Positions 1 to 8,264 of a stretch of 64,000 bases of DNA are shown here, in pieces. Position 1 is the stretch's first letter. The number at the start of each line of letters is the position of its first letter. The notes below the pieces were generated by a model that saw only the letters and a program-made list of their open reading frames with translations, had not been told where the DNA came from and did no database searches. The stretch comes from Mucilaginibacter myungsuensis (GTDB taxonomy: Bacteria; Bacteroidota; Bacteroidia; Sphingobacteriales; Sphingobacteriaceae), in the NCBI RefSeq assembly GCF_015222005.1, contig NZ_JADFFL010000008.1, positions 178,181-242,180 on the forward strand. The letters run 5' to 3'. Both the position numbers and the translations under genes were made by a program.

Positions 1-1
1 A

Positions 2-199
2 GATTGGGTGGATAACACCATGCTGTTTTTAGAGGTCGACGATCTGGATCGCTACCATGCCGAACTATCCGCCTTAGGCTTGGCCGATAAATACCCCGGC
101 GTAAAGTTATCGCCCATCCGTAACGAACCTTGGGGACGGGAATGTTTCCTGCATGATCCGTCGGGCGTGTTGTGGCATATCGGGGAGTTTGCGAATTAG
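2..199 (+). CDS. VOC/glyoxalase-like protein, C-terminal part (5' end outside window)
   Basis: The reading frame is open from the first bases of the window (Asp-Trp precede the GTG at 8), so the gene begins upstream and only about 65 residues are visible. The pattern of a hydrophobic strand, a polar helix with YHAEL, and a terminal FLHDPSGVLWHIGE strand with a His and a Glu matches the last beta-alpha-beta module of the vicinal-oxygen-chelate fold (glyoxalase/bleomycin-resistance/dioxygenase family). The substrate cannot be inferred from this fragment. Confidence 0.7.
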   Translation, partial: DWVDNTMLFLEVDDLDRYHAELSALGLADKYPGVKLSPIRNEPWGRECFLHDPSGVLWHIGEFAN

Positions 200-409
200 T
201 TTTTGGGCTCGTCAATGGCTGGCTTCTTCATTGGCAATAGCGAAATTTTCCGCCTTTTAAAGTGCTCGATATTTGGCGCGTTTTTGATCAAAAAAAGATC
301 ATTTTGATGCGTTTTTTCGCGTTTCGTAATTTTTTGAAAAAACGCGCAACCAAGTGGTTGCGGACGGGAATGACCAGCCCCAAAAGTTCCAATATTTTTT
401 GCTATTTAT

Positions 410-440
410 TTTGGTAATTTGAAAATGTTTATGTATCTTG
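410..440 (+). promoter_or_regulatory. Predicted Bacteroidetes-type promoter for the SUMF1 gene
   Basis: A TTTG (410-413) and a TATCTTG (434-440) are separated by 20 bp. This fits the Bacteroidetes primary sigma factor pattern (-33 TTTG, -7 TAnnTTTG, about 19-21 bp spacing) apart from one missing T in the -7 box. Transcription would start near 445, leaving a leader of about 95 nt before the ATG at 540. The rest of 200-539 holds nothing else recognisable beyond an A/T-rich stretch with GCGTTTTTTCGCG-like repeats. Confidence 0.5.
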
Positions 441-539
441 CATAGCAATAAAAACCTCCGACATCTAAACCCGAATTCTCAGGTTTGATCTCAACTAACT
501 TTATAGACACTACATTCAGAACTTATCAAAGTTTCGTAC

Positions 540-1475
540 ATGAACACAAAACCATGCCCGTTTAAAAACTCGACCCTGATCTTGTCGATCATCCTCGGCA
601 TGTTATTGTTCGTTACACAAAACGCCTTGGCCCAGCAGTCCGTTAAATTAACGCTAAAGCTTGGCGGTAATGTTGATCTGCTATGCACTTATATCAAACC
701 CGGAAAGTTTATGATGGGTTCGCCGGAGAATGATACGCTCGCGGATAAGATAGAAAGACCACAGCACGAGGTTGCCATTGATCGGGCGTTTTATATGGGT
801 ATTTATCCCATCACCATCAAACAGTTCAAGGTTTTTGTACAGGAGACCGGCTACAGAACGGTAGCCGAAACGGACGGCATCGGCGGTCACGGTTATAGTG
901 AAGCGAACAGGAAATTTGAGGGCCTGTTCCCGCAATATAACTGGCAGCATCCCGGGTGGGAACAAAGCGATGAGCACCCGGTGGTGAATATCTCGTGGAT
1001 AGATGCCAATAAGTTTTGCGAGTGGGCATCGGCCAGAACGGGTAAAAAGATAAGCTTACCTACCGAGGAGGAATGGGAGTACGCCTGCAGGGCGGGCACA
1101 ACAACGTTGTTCTTTACCGGGGATGACCCCAACAGCCTTAAAGGTTATGCCAACATCAGCGACGACGCGCTTAGGGATAAACTGCAACAGGAGCAAAAAC
1201 CCGATCGCACTTTTCCGTTCAATGATGGTTTTCCGTTCACATCGCCGGTGGGTAGTTTTAAACCCAACCCCTGGGGCTTGTACGATATGACGGGGAACGT
1301 TTGGCAAATATGCGATGGTACTCTACCCGGCAGTACGCCTAACCAGGTAGCGGGCCATGTAGCCAAAGGCGGCAGCTACAATGCCTATCCCGAGTTTGCC
1401 CGCTCGGCCGTTCGCGGGCGGATAAAGGCAAGCAGTAAGTACGGTTATTTCGGTTTTAGGGTAGTGGTGAAGTAA
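540..1475 (+). CDS. Exported SUMF1/FGE-fold protein, probably non-catalytic
   Basis: This 311-aa protein has a Sec signal peptide (residues 1-31, cleavage after ALA). A formylglycine-generating-enzyme/SUMF1 fold fills the rest: GKFMMGSP near 57, the HPVVNISWIDANKFCEWAS block, LPTEEEWEYACRAG, NPWGLYDMTGNVWQ and a C-terminal YFGFRVV. True formylglycine-generating enzymes carry a Cys pair just after the RGGS motif. Here the segment reads AKGGSYNAYPEFARSAVRG with no Cys, so sulfatase activation is unlikely and a binding or structural role, as in GldK, is more probable. It stands alone; the following genes are on the other strand. Confidence 0.85.
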   Translation: MNTKPCPFKNSTLILSIILGMLLFVTQNALAQQSVKLTLKLGGNVDLLCTYIKPGKFMMGSPENDTLADKIERPQHEVAIDRAFYMGIYPITIKQFKVFVQETGYRTVAETDGIGGHGYSEANRKFEGLFPQYNWQHPGWEQSDEHPVVNISWIDANKFCEWASARTGKKISLPTEEEWEYACRAGTTTLFFTGDDPNSLKGYANISDDALRDKLQQEQKPDRTFPFNDGFPFTSPVGSFKPNPWGLYDMTGNVWQICDGTLPGSTPNQVAGHVAKGGSYNAYPEFARSAVRGRIKASSKYGYFGFRVVVK

Positions 1476-1535
1476 GACTGTATGCAAAGCCGCTCTGCTT
1501 ATCGGGGAGCGTTAAGTGTGCTACCCATGCCATGT

Positions 1536-1674
1536 TTTGTTTTTAGGGTGTCATGGTGAGCCCGTCGAACCATGGTGGGGTGGGCTTGACGCTATGCAAG
1601 TGGTGACCATGCATAGCGACTATGCCCCGCGCACGTCGCCCTTCGACAGGCTCAGGGTGACAGCCCTTGTCATA
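1536..1674. repeat. 139-bp dispersed intergenic repeat, copy A
   Basis: This stretch is matched without gaps by the reverse complement of 5563-5701; by eye about nine in ten bases are identical. It contains the core CCTTCGACAGGCTCAGG (around 1640-1656) and the palindrome-rich TCATGGTGAGC...CCATGG half. It is non-coding: the 65-aa ORF reading through it has no recognisable features. The rest of the 1476-1851 gap is also made of palindromes, listed separately. Confidence 0.85.
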
Positions 1675-1683
1675 CTATGCCCG

Positions 1684-1816
1684 TCCAAGGCTGCGCCTTG
1701 GATGCCATCCTGATAAGCGTCCCGCTTATAGCCACTAAACATCAGCTGAGGAAATTTCCATTTAAGCGGAACGCTTAATTGGAAATTTATTACAAGTCAC
1801 AGACTTGTACGGGCGG
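1684..1816. repeat. Cluster of palindromes (REP-like) downstream of the serine hydrolase
   Basis: Four units follow each other. First is a perfect 8-bp stem TCCAAGGC/GCCTTGGA (1684-1702). Next is TAAGCG-N3-CGCTTA (1714-1728). A nested hairpin follows, with outer arms AAATTTCCA/TGGAAATTT (1752-1788) enclosing a second TAAGCG-N3-CGCTTA (1763-1777). Last comes a stem built on ACAAGT/ACTTGT followed by ACGGGCGG (to 1816). The last two units recur in the same order at 3563-3617, on the other side of the serine hydrolase gene. Confidence 0.7.
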
Positions 1817-1851
1817 TAAAGAGAGGAAAGCAACAGGTAGCCCCGCCACAC

Positions 1852-3513
1852 TCACCTACTCATCCTGTCAAATCGCAAATGCATCATCCCGCCTTTGTTC
1901 AACTCCAGGCCGATCAATTTGCCGGCTTTGTTCCTTATCCCTTTAAAATGTCCGAAGCTGTCGTTGTCGGTCGATAGGTGCCCATTGTGGTAAACACGAA
2001 CTTTATATTCCTTCTGCTCTTTCGTTACGAACCAGAGCGCGCCGTTCTTTGACATGATGTCGAAACTATATCCCAATTCGGGCGAGGTATAACTGCCGAT
2101 GTAGCTGCCCGATGCTTTTTTGTCGGTCAGTTCGGTCGATCTGTCCATTTCGATAGGGGTTGCCAGTGCCGGACTATATAGCAGCAGTTTATCTATGCCG
2201 CCCCCGGATACAAAAACGTAGCGGACGTATTGGTTATTCAGCAGGGAATAACTGTCTGCCGAGTCTTTCTTGAGCATCACCTGTCTGTTGATCCACAATT
2301 TATTGCGAATAAGTGAGATATCCACCCGGTAACCATCGTCGGCTATGTAAGTGCCGATGCGTTTGTCGGCTTCGGTACGGTCGGTCACCGTAGCTAGGGC
2401 CGAGTCGCGCCGGGCGGGTGTCGGCAGTGTAGGGGCAGTGCTTTTTTTAGGGGCGATGAAGAGGGCCGCTAATTGGGTCAGTTTGCCGGCCACTTCGCTT
2501 TCGCCGCCGTTACCGAATATCATAAAACCCATTTTTTGCTCAGGGAACACGCCAATGGCTGTGCGGTAACCCGCCAAACTACCGTTATGGAAATACTGTT
2601 TATGCCCTAACGACTCTTCGATACTTATCCCGAACGCGTATTTAATGCGCTCGCCATTGTTCAATATACCTTGCTGCAACAGTTGGTCCACTACGGCTTT
2701 ATCGGCAGGGCGATAAAGGTTAATTGCCCATTTGGCCAGGTCATTCATGTTGGTGAACAAGCCGCCATCGCCCATGGTGTACACATCCTGCAAGGATAAG
2801 CTTAACTTGCCGTTTTGGCTGCTGTATGATGATGCCCGGTCGCTGATCAGCTCGTAAGGGTCGTCCACAAATTTGCTGCTGACCATGCCCAGCGGCTTAA
2901 ATATCTGTTGTTCTGCCACCTGTCTAAAGGGTTTGCCCCACACGGCCTGCACGATCTCGGCCAATAAAACGTAGTTTGAATTAGAGTAAGCGAATTTTTG
3001 GCCGGGTGTAAAGTTGAGGGAGCGTTGTCTTTTTAATATTTCGATAGCCCCGGCTTCGGTCAGCATACCCTTATCCCATTTGTCGGTCATCCCGGCAATG
3101 GTAATATCATCGCGGATGCCGCTGGTGTGGTGCAGCAAGTTAGCTACTGTGACCTTAGCGCCCAAGTCGCCCATCCAGGGCAGGTAAGTGCGTATATCTG
3201 CGTTAACATCCACTTTGCCCTCTTTTACTAATTGGGCTATCAGGTAACCGGCAAATTGCTTGGACACCGAACACATATAATACATACTCGCGGCGGTATT
3301 AGGGGTGTTATGCTCCACATCGGCCAGGCCATAACCCTTGGTATAGATCAGCGAATCGTTACGGACAATGCCTATAACCGCGCCGGGTTTGGCCGGGTCG
3401 GCCCATTTTTTAAAGATGCTATCTATTTGTTGGCGCTGGTGGCCGGTAATTGGTTGGGCTTGGGTAAATAGCGAAATGGTTAAACAAAAGGCAATGGCGA
3501 AGCATTTTTTCAT
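1852..3513 (-). CDS. Exported serine hydrolase, class C beta-lactamase/DD-peptidase fold
   Basis: The 553-aa protein has a signal peptide (MKKCFAIAFCLTISLFTQAQ). A beta-lactamase-family domain (about residues 25-370) carries the three expected active-site elements: SxxK at S82-K85 (SVSK), YxN at Y176-N178 (YSN) and HNG at 309-311 in place of KTG. A C-terminal region of about 180 residues, rich in beta strands, resembles the appended lipocalin-like domains of this family. Such enzymes act in the periplasm on peptides, esters or D-amino-acid substrates, and the substrate here is unknown. It is a single-gene unit flanked on both sides by copies of the same palindromic repeat. Confidence 0.9.
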   Translation of the reverse strand: MKKCFAIAFCLTISLFTQAQPITGHQRQQIDSIFKKWADPAKPGAVIGIVRNDSLIYTKGYGLADVEHNTPNTAASMYYMCSVSKQFAGYLIAQLVKEGKVDVNADIRTYLPWMGDLGAKVTVANLLHHTSGIRDDITIAGMTDKWDKGMLTEAGAIEILKRQRSLNFTPGQKFAYSNSNYVLLAEIVQAVWGKPFRQVAEQQIFKPLGMVSSKFVDDPYELISDRASSYSSQNGKLSLSLQDVYTMGDGGLFTNMNDLAKWAINLYRPADKAVVDQLLQQGILNNGERIKYAFGISIEESLGHKQYFHNGSLAGYRTAIGVFPEQKMGFMIFGNGGESEVAGKLTQLAALFIAPKKSTAPTLPTPARRDSALATVTDRTEADKRIGTYIADDGYRVDISLIRNKLWINRQVMLKKDSADSYSLLNNQYVRYVFVSGGGIDKLLLYSPALATPIEMDRSTELTDKKASGSYIGSYTSPELGYSFDIMSKNGALWFVTKEQKEYKVRVYHNGHLSTDNDSFGHFKGIRNKAGKLIGLELNKGGMMHLRFDRMSR

Positions 3514-3562
3514 GCTCTAAGAGACGTAACGATCAGGAGAACGTTACATGTTGCGGGTAAAT

Positions 3563-3617
3563 TAAGCGGGACGCTTATATGAGGAGTTTCGTACAAGTCA
3601 CAGACTTGTACGGGCGG
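3563..3617. repeat. Composite palindromic repeat, upstream copy
   Basis: TAAGCG-GGA-CGCTTA (3563-3577) is followed 13 bp later by GTACAAGT-CACAG-ACTTGTAC and then GGGCGG. The same two palindromes, in the same order and orientation, lie at 1763-1816 beyond the 3' end of the serine hydrolase gene. The spacer between them differs, so the palindromes are the conserved part. Confidence 0.75.
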
Positions 3618-3669
3618 GGCGGGTGGTCGAAATTGCTTTAAAGTCTCGCTTCCCCGCTTGAGCGAGGTC

Positions 3670-3715
3670 AGGGGTGTGTCCTTCAATTGCAAGGTCTGCG
3701 AAAGGACACACCCCT
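3670..3715. repeat. Perfect 14-bp inverted repeat hairpin
   Basis: AGGGGTGTGTCCTT (3670-3683) pairs perfectly with AAGGACACACCCCT (3702-3715) across an 18-nt loop. It is not followed by a T run on either strand, so it is not an obvious terminator. CCCCGCTTGAGCG and CCCCGCTCGAGCG occur on either side (about 3652 and 3751), which points to a larger mobile or REP-type repeat. The 3514-3832 gap holds no convincing gene. Confidence 0.6.
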
Positions 3716-3832
3716 ATGAAAGGTTCTGCTTTACGTTCATTCATTGCTTCCCCGCTCGAGCGGGAAGACTTGGCTTGTCATCTCACCTTCAAAGTCCCTC
3801 GGGATTTACAAACTCACGATGACGGGATGTTG

Positions 3833-4732
3833 TTATTTCCCTTCAAAATAAGTCCCGTTCTCCACATCCTCTAACAAACCAACGTGCGTCGGCTGCCAAT
3901 CCAGTTGTTGTTGGGTCTGCTCGCTTGATGATGGGTTGTCGACCCCGGCAAAGTGGGCCATCCAGCCAAAGTATTCGGCGGCTTGTTCTTTGGTTTTGGA
4001 TACGACGGGGATGCCCAGCTTTTTGCCAATGATGGTGGCGATATCGCGGAACGCTACACCGCTGTCGGCTACGGCGTGGTATTTGGCACCTATGGCGCCT
4101 TTCTCCAAAGCTTTGCGGTACAGTGCTGCCGCGTCAAAACGGTGTACGCCGGGCCAGCGGTTATTGCCGTCGCCTACGTAGGCTGCTTCGCCTTTTTGGC
4201 GGGCAATGTCTATCAGCATGGGTACAAAGCCATGGTCGCCATCGCCGTGGGTAGAAGGGGACAGGCGCACGATAGACGCGTGGATCCCCTGCGCGGCCAA
4301 AGCGTCGGCTGCTTCTTCGGACGCGGCGCGAGGGATCAGGTCCGAACCGGCCGGAAGCCCGTCATCCTCTTTGGCAATCGGATCCGACTTTAATAAAGCC
4401 GTGCCCGATGTTACGATGAGCGGTTTTGTGGTCCCGGCCAATACCTCGCCCATGGCAGCGATCACGCCGCGGTCGGTCTCGCAATTTTGTTTGTACTTAC
4501 TAAAGTCGTGGTCAAAGGCGGTGTGGATCACACCGTCGGCCAGGGCCACCCCGGCGCGGATGCTGTCCAGATCATAAATAGATCCGCGGTATACGTTGGC
4601 ACCAACGGTCTCAAGGGCTTTAGCGCCCTCGTCGGTACGGGCAAGTCCGGTAACGGTATGCCCGTTGGCTAATAATTCTTTTACTATGGCCGAGCCTACA
4701 AAGCCCGTTGCGCCGGTCACAAATACGTGCAT
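3833..4732 (-). CDS. NAD(P)-dependent epimerase/dehydratase-like SDR
   Basis: This 299-aa atypical short-chain dehydrogenase begins directly with the Rossmann fingerprint GATGFVG (residues 7-13), followed by strand-helix repeats, GVIHTAFDHDF and an ASEEAADAL segment in place of the classical YxxxK. It resembles the NAD-dependent epimerase/dehydratase (NmrA/YwnB-like) group of 'SDR family oxidoreductases' whose substrates are mostly undefined. It lies 88 bp downstream of a Crp-family regulator on the same strand, so the regulator may control it; that link is inferred from position only. Confidence 0.85.
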   Translation of the reverse strand: MHVFVTGATGFVGSAIVKELLANGHTVTGLARTDEGAKALETVGANVYRGSIYDLDSIRAGVALADGVIHTAFDHDFSKYKQNCETDRGVIAAMGEVLAGTTKPLIVTSGTALLKSDPIAKEDDGLPAGSDLIPRAASEEAADALAAQGIHASIVRLSPSTHGDGDHGFVPMLIDIARQKGEAAYVGDGNNRWPGVHRFDAAALYRKALEKGAIGAKYHAVADSGVAFRDIATIIGKKLGIPVVSKTKEQAAEYFGWMAHFAGVDNPSSSEQTQQQLDWQPTHVGLLEDVENGTYFEGK

Positions 4733-4820
4733 AATGCTTAAATTTTAATTACTGATAAAATGTTAAGCAAAGGTGCAGGTAAGCGGCGCGGCCAACGAGG
4801 ACATTTGTCCTCATTTTAAA

Positions 4821-5399
4821 TTAGCGTTGCAGTTGCGCGTGGCGGATGCGGGTAAGGGTTTTTACTGATACACCTAAATACGATGCCACCATATGCAAAG
4901 GTATGCGGCTGAGCAGGCCGGGATAAACCCGCATAAATTCATCATACTTTTCCTCGGGCGTGGCGCTGATGGCGCTGAAGATACGCTGACGGTGCAGATC
5001 CATATTATGGGCGATGATACCTTCGGAATAAGCCTTCAATCCGGGGATGTTGGCGTTCAGATGGTCAAAATCCTTTTTGGTCCATTGCAGCAGGTGGCTG
5101 TCCTCTACAGCATCAATGTAGTAGGATGATGGTGTTTGCTTGTTCAAGCTTTCGGGTTCGGTACACCAATATTGCTCGGGCGAAAATTGGATAATATGCT
5201 CGCTACCATCCTCGCGGGTACGGTAAATGCGCAGCAAACCCCCGGTCACGAACATTTTATGGCGGCATACCTCGCCCTCGCGCAGCAGAAAGGTCTTTTT
5301 AGATACTTTCTGCTCGGTAGCCAGCGATAGCATCAATTGAACGTCCTGATCGCTTAAAGAGATGTGTTGCCTAATGTATTCTTGAAAAGCCGCCTGCAT
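4821..5399 (-). CDS. Crp/Fnr-family transcriptional regulator
   Basis: The 192-aa protein has an N-terminal cyclic-nucleotide-binding beta barrel (about 25-115, with FLLREGEVCRHKMFVTGGLLRIY) and a C-terminal winged helix-turn-helix (SRIPLHMVASYLGVSVKTLTRI). It belongs to the common Bacteroidetes Crp/Fnr regulators that lack the exact phosphate-binding cassette of cAMP-binding CRP, so the ligand is unknown. The open frame extends to 5447, but the ATG at 5399 starts the canonical N-terminus (MQAAFQEYI). A TACATTTG promoter box lies 6 nt before that ATG, which excludes the longer start. Confidence 0.85.
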   Translation of the reverse strand: MQAAFQEYIRQHISLSDQDVQLMLSLATEQKVSKKTFLLREGEVCRHKMFVTGGLLRIYRTREDGSEHIIQFSPEQYWCTEPESLNKQTPSSYYIDAVEDSHLLQWTKKDFDHLNANIPGLKAYSEGIIAHNMDLHRQRIFSAISATPEEKYDEFMRVYPGLLSRIPLHMVASYLGVSVKTLTRIRHAQLQR

Positions 5400-5405
5400 A
5401 GGGGC

Positions 5406-5413
5406 CAAATGTA
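5406..5413 (-). promoter_or_regulatory. -7 box (TACATTTG) 6 nt upstream of the Crp-like gene
   Basis: On the minus strand, TACATTTG matches TAnnTTTG exactly, and its last base lies 7 nt from the A of the start codon at 5399. No clear -33 TTTG sits at the usual distance. If used, the mRNA would have a leader of only a few nucleotides. Confidence 0.45.
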
Positions 5414-5562
5414 AAAAAAATATGCAGAGATGGTGAGTTGTGGGCAATGATGGCTTTTAAACTATAAGTTTATGTTGACCTTATAGGTCTTTAGAATATT
5501 GGAGGCAAGATAAGAGGGTGTTACCCTGAGTTTATAGATTCCCGCTGGGACCTTGAAGCTGT

Positions 5563-5701
5563 TATGGCAAGGGCTGTCATCCTGAGCCTGTCGAAGGGCG
5601 ACGTGCGTGGGGCATGACCGATATGCATGGTCGCCACTTGCATAGTGTCAAGCCCACCGCACCATGGTTCGACGCGCTCACCATGACACCCTTAAAACAA
5701 A
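5563..5701. repeat. 139-bp dispersed intergenic repeat, copy B (inverted relative to copy A)
   Basis: This is the reverse-complement counterpart of 1536-1674, aligned over 139 bp without gaps. It contains CCTGAGCCTGTCGAAGG (around 5581-5597). Together with the palindromes just after it, it fills most of the 5400-5813 gap, which has no gene. Confidence 0.85.
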
Positions 5702-5708
5702 GAATCAT

Positions 5709-5787
5709 GCTGAACTTGTTTCAGCACCCCACATGCATAGCTTGTTTGGCAAACCTGTATAATGGGGTCCCGAAACAAGTTCGGGAC
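5709..5787. repeat. Two related CTTGTTTC-type palindromes
   Basis: GCTGAA-CTTGT-TTCAGC (5709-5725) and the perfect 8-bp stem GTCCCGAA-ACAAG-TTCGGGAC (5767-5787) are variants of one palindrome family with the same pentanucleotide loop in opposite orientation. They follow the stop codon of the thioredoxin-like gene (5814) by about 27-105 bp on its strand and could also act as its terminator, although no T run is present. Confidence 0.5.
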
Positions 5788-5813
5788 GACCTGTTTTGCG
5801 TATGTCCCGGTGT

Positions 5814-7034
5814 TTATATCGCAGGTTCTTTCAGCAACCTATCCACCTCATCGTTAAATTCTTTTACAAAGCGGGTGTAATATTCGCCGGTGGCAGGGCC
5901 GGTAAAGCCTGTGTAGATCTTGGCTACGTCGCCTTTTTTATCGATGAACAATATCGTTGGGAATGACAGGAAGGCATTCAGCGCAGGGAACGACTCGGCC
6001 ACCGCTTTTTTATCTACCAGTCCGCCGATCACTTCGTCGTATTCTACACCGTAGCGTTTTTTAAAGCTGCCAATGGCGGTCTTTAAATATTCGGGATCCA
6101 GTTTGCGCTCGTAGTGCACGGCAATGGCTTCCACGCCGCGGGTCTTGTTCTTTTTGTACCAGGGTGCAAGGAAATTGGCCTCGTCTATACAGTTAGGGCA
6201 CCAGGTGCCGGTGATGGTCACGATGGTCACCTTGTTCTTATACTTCGGGTCCTTTAGCGATATTTTTTTACCGTCCACATCCGGTAATGAAAAGTCGAAG
6301 CTGGTATAGCCTTCTTTCAGGTAGGTCAGCTTGTAGGGATCAGGCAGAGCGGCTGCCTCGCTTTTTGTGGCGGTAAATGGTTGACCGCTTGCTGTGCCGT
6401 TCAGTTTGCCGTCGCTGCCGATGTAGCCGGTATAGTAAGCCGCGCCGCTGCCAATGAAGGACGATAGGTAGAACTTGCTGCCCTGCACCACGCCTTCCAG
6501 ATAACGCGAATCGCCGGTGATGCTAAGGAAAGTGGCGTATAGTTTACTGCCTTTTTGTTGGAACAGGCCCACTTTTTTATCCTCAGCGCCGCTCCGCGAT
6601 TTGAATACTACCTCGTACTTGCCCGAAATATCTGCCAATGGTTTCTCGCCATTATCCGCAAAACGGAAGGTCTCGCCAAAAGTAGCGTCGATAGCTGTGG
6701 TGCGGCCATTTTGGTCTTTTTTGCGGAGTACGCCCGATAGCTTTTTGTCAGCGATCTTCAAAGCCAGCTCGTTATCGAACTGATCGAACGCTACAAATAC
6801 CGAGTCGCCTTTTTGGGTGATGGAGCTGGCCTCGAAACGTTCCTCGCCGTTGATGAGATAGAGTTTCGCAGCGGCTTTTTTGCCTTTGGTCTCAAAGTTA
6901 AAAGGTACATCGGCATTTTGCTGGTGGAATACCCCGCGCCATGTGCCCTCGGGTAAGGTAGTTTGTGCCGATGCGCCTGCTGCTAAAAATGTTGATGTTA
7001 AAGTGAGGATACCTAATGTTGATGTGATCTTCAT
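5814..7034 (-). CDS. Exported TlpA-like thioredoxin-fold protein
   Basis: The 406-aa protein has a signal peptide (to about ASAQ, residue 24). A beta-rich N-terminal half (30-230) is typical of Bacteroidetes 'TlpA family disulfide reductase' proteins. The C-terminal thioredoxin fold carries the redox motif W-C279-P-N-C282 in the context VTITGTWCPNC. It probably acts in the periplasm as a thiol-disulfide reductase; the partner is unknown. The gene starts 16 bp after the cysteine desulfurase stop codon, so both should be on one SAM-riboswitch-controlled transcript. Confidence 0.88.
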   Translation of the reverse strand: MKITSTLGILTLTSTFLAAGASAQTTLPEGTWRGVFHQQNADVPFNFETKGKKAAAKLYLINGEERFEASSITQKGDSVFVAFDQFDNELALKIADKKLSGVLRKKDQNGRTTAIDATFGETFRFADNGEKPLADISGKYEVVFKSRSGAEDKKVGLFQQKGSKLYATFLSITGDSRYLEGVVQGSKFYLSSFIGSGAAYYTGYIGSDGKLNGTASGQPFTATKSEAAALPDPYKLTYLKEGYTSFDFSLPDVDGKKISLKDPKYKNKVTIVTITGTWCPNCIDEANFLAPWYKKNKTRGVEAIAVHYERKLDPEYLKTAIGSFKKRYGVEYDEVIGGLVDKKAVAESFPALNAFLSFPTILFIDKKGDVAKIYTGFTGPATGEYYTRFVKEFNDEVDRLLKEPAI

Positions 7035-7050
7035 GATGATGGTGATGCTA

Positions 7051-8181
7051 TTATGCTGCTATGAGTTGGTAAATGCCGGCCAGTTTATTGGCCACGTAGT
7101 CCAACTCTTGTTTAGTATTGAATTTGCTGAACGAGAAACGGATGGTGTCTCTACCCGGTGCAACGCCCAGCGCCTGTAACACGTGCGACGATGCCCCACT
7201 GCTGCAGGCACTCCCGCCCGAAACAGAAATTTCGTACCCGTCCAAACATCGCAGCAGATCCAGGTTAAGGGCGGGCACGTTAATGCTGAGCACCGTGTAC
7301 AAACTTTTTTGCGCGATGGCCGAGTTGCCGTTAAAACTTACATCGGGCAATATCTCGGTCAGTTTGCCGATCAGCTGGTCCTTTAGTTTTTGGATGTGTT
7401 TTTGGTGCGCGTCCATATCGGCGTAAGCCAATTGCAGGGCTTTGGTGAGGCCGATGATGCCCGGGATATTTTCGGTACCTGCCCTCGACCGGCCTTCCTG
7501 CCCGCCGCCGTGGATGAGCTTGCTCAGCTTTAAACCTTTACGGGTGTACAAGAAACCGATGCCTTTTGGCCCGTGGAATTTATGTGCTGATGCGGTGAGG
7601 AAATGCACTTTCAGCTTCCTAAGATCGTGGCGGTAGTGGCCCATGGTCTGCACGGTATCGGTATGGAACAGAGCGTTATATTTTTCGCAGATGTTGCCAA
7701 TACGACCGATATCGTTCAGGTTACCCACCTCGTTATTGGCGTGCATTACCGATACCAAACTACGCTGGCTGGTCTGCAACAGGTGTTCAAGATCGGCCAG
7801 GTCCAGGTTGCCGTCGGCATCGTTAGCGATGTAGCTCACAAAGATCTCGCCCGATCGCTCCAGTTCTTCTAATAGGTGCAGTACGGCGTGGTGCTCAAAA
7901 CGAGTAGTGATCACGTGATGGATGCCCGATCCGCGCACGGCTGCCAGTACGGCGGTGTTATCGGCCTCGGTACCACCCGACGTAAAAATGATCTCGTCGG
8001 GCGAAGCGTTAATGAGTTGGGCGATAGCCTTGCGGCTGTTCTCGATAGCTTGTTTAGCCTCGCGGCCATGCTGGTGATGCGATGATGGATTGCCAAAATG
8101 TTGCAGCAGGTAAGGCGTCATGGCCTCAAAAACTTCTTTGTCAAGCGGGGTAGTGGCGGCGTTGTCTAAGTAAACTTTCAT
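7051..8181 (-). CDS. Cysteine desulfurase (NifS/IscS-type, class V aminotransferase)
   Basis: The 376-aa protein starts with the canonical VYLDNAATTP. PLP is bound by K201 in TASAHKFHGPKG, with the upstream HANNEVG and DTVQ motifs. The catalytic cysteine C326 lies in SGGSACSSGASS, the long flexible loop typical of IscS/NifS-type (group I) enzymes. It would take sulfur from L-cysteine as an enzyme persulfide, giving alanine, for Fe-S cluster or thio-cofactor synthesis. It is the first gene of a two-gene unit preceded by a SAM-I riboswitch, which is unusual because this class normally controls methionine and SAM synthesis genes. Confidence 0.93.
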   Translation of the reverse strand: MKVYLDNAATTPLDKEVFEAMTPYLLQHFGNPSSHHQHGREAKQAIENSRKAIAQLINASPDEIIFTSGGTEADNTAVLAAVRGSGIHHVITTRFEHHAVLHLLEELERSGEIFVSYIANDADGNLDLADLEHLLQTSQRSLVSVMHANNEVGNLNDIGRIGNICEKYNALFHTDTVQTMGHYRHDLRKLKVHFLTASAHKFHGPKGIGFLYTRKGLKLSKLIHGGGQEGRSRAGTENIPGIIGLTKALQLAYADMDAHQKHIQKLKDQLIGKLTEILPDVSFNGNSAIAQKSLYTVLSINVPALNLDLLRCLDGYEISVSGGSACSSGASSHVLQALGVAPGRDTIRFSFSKFNTKQELDYVANKLAGIYQLIAA

Positions 8182-8243
8182 CGTGTATCAATTTTATGTC
8201 CTTATGATAGCTATCCGGAAAGCGCCCTAAGGCTGCCGCGCCT

Positions 8244-8261
8244 GCAAGTGTGGTAACTTGC
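8244..8261 (-). promoter_or_regulatory. Leader hairpin directly after the SAM aptamer
   Basis: On the minus strand GCAAGT-TACCAC-ACTTGC forms a 6-bp stem starting 3 nt after the aptamer P1 helix. It lacks a poly-U tail, so a transcription terminator is not evident. It may be part of a translational expression platform in the 63 nt before the start codon at 8181. Confidence 0.4.
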
Positions 8262-8264
8262 TGT

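Noticed and set aside
1516..1713. 65-aa ORF on the plus strand through the repeat A and palindrome region
   Set aside because: It is formed by the dispersed 139-bp repeat and palindromes; the composition is not protein-like, and the same bases are matched in inverse orientation at 5563-5701.
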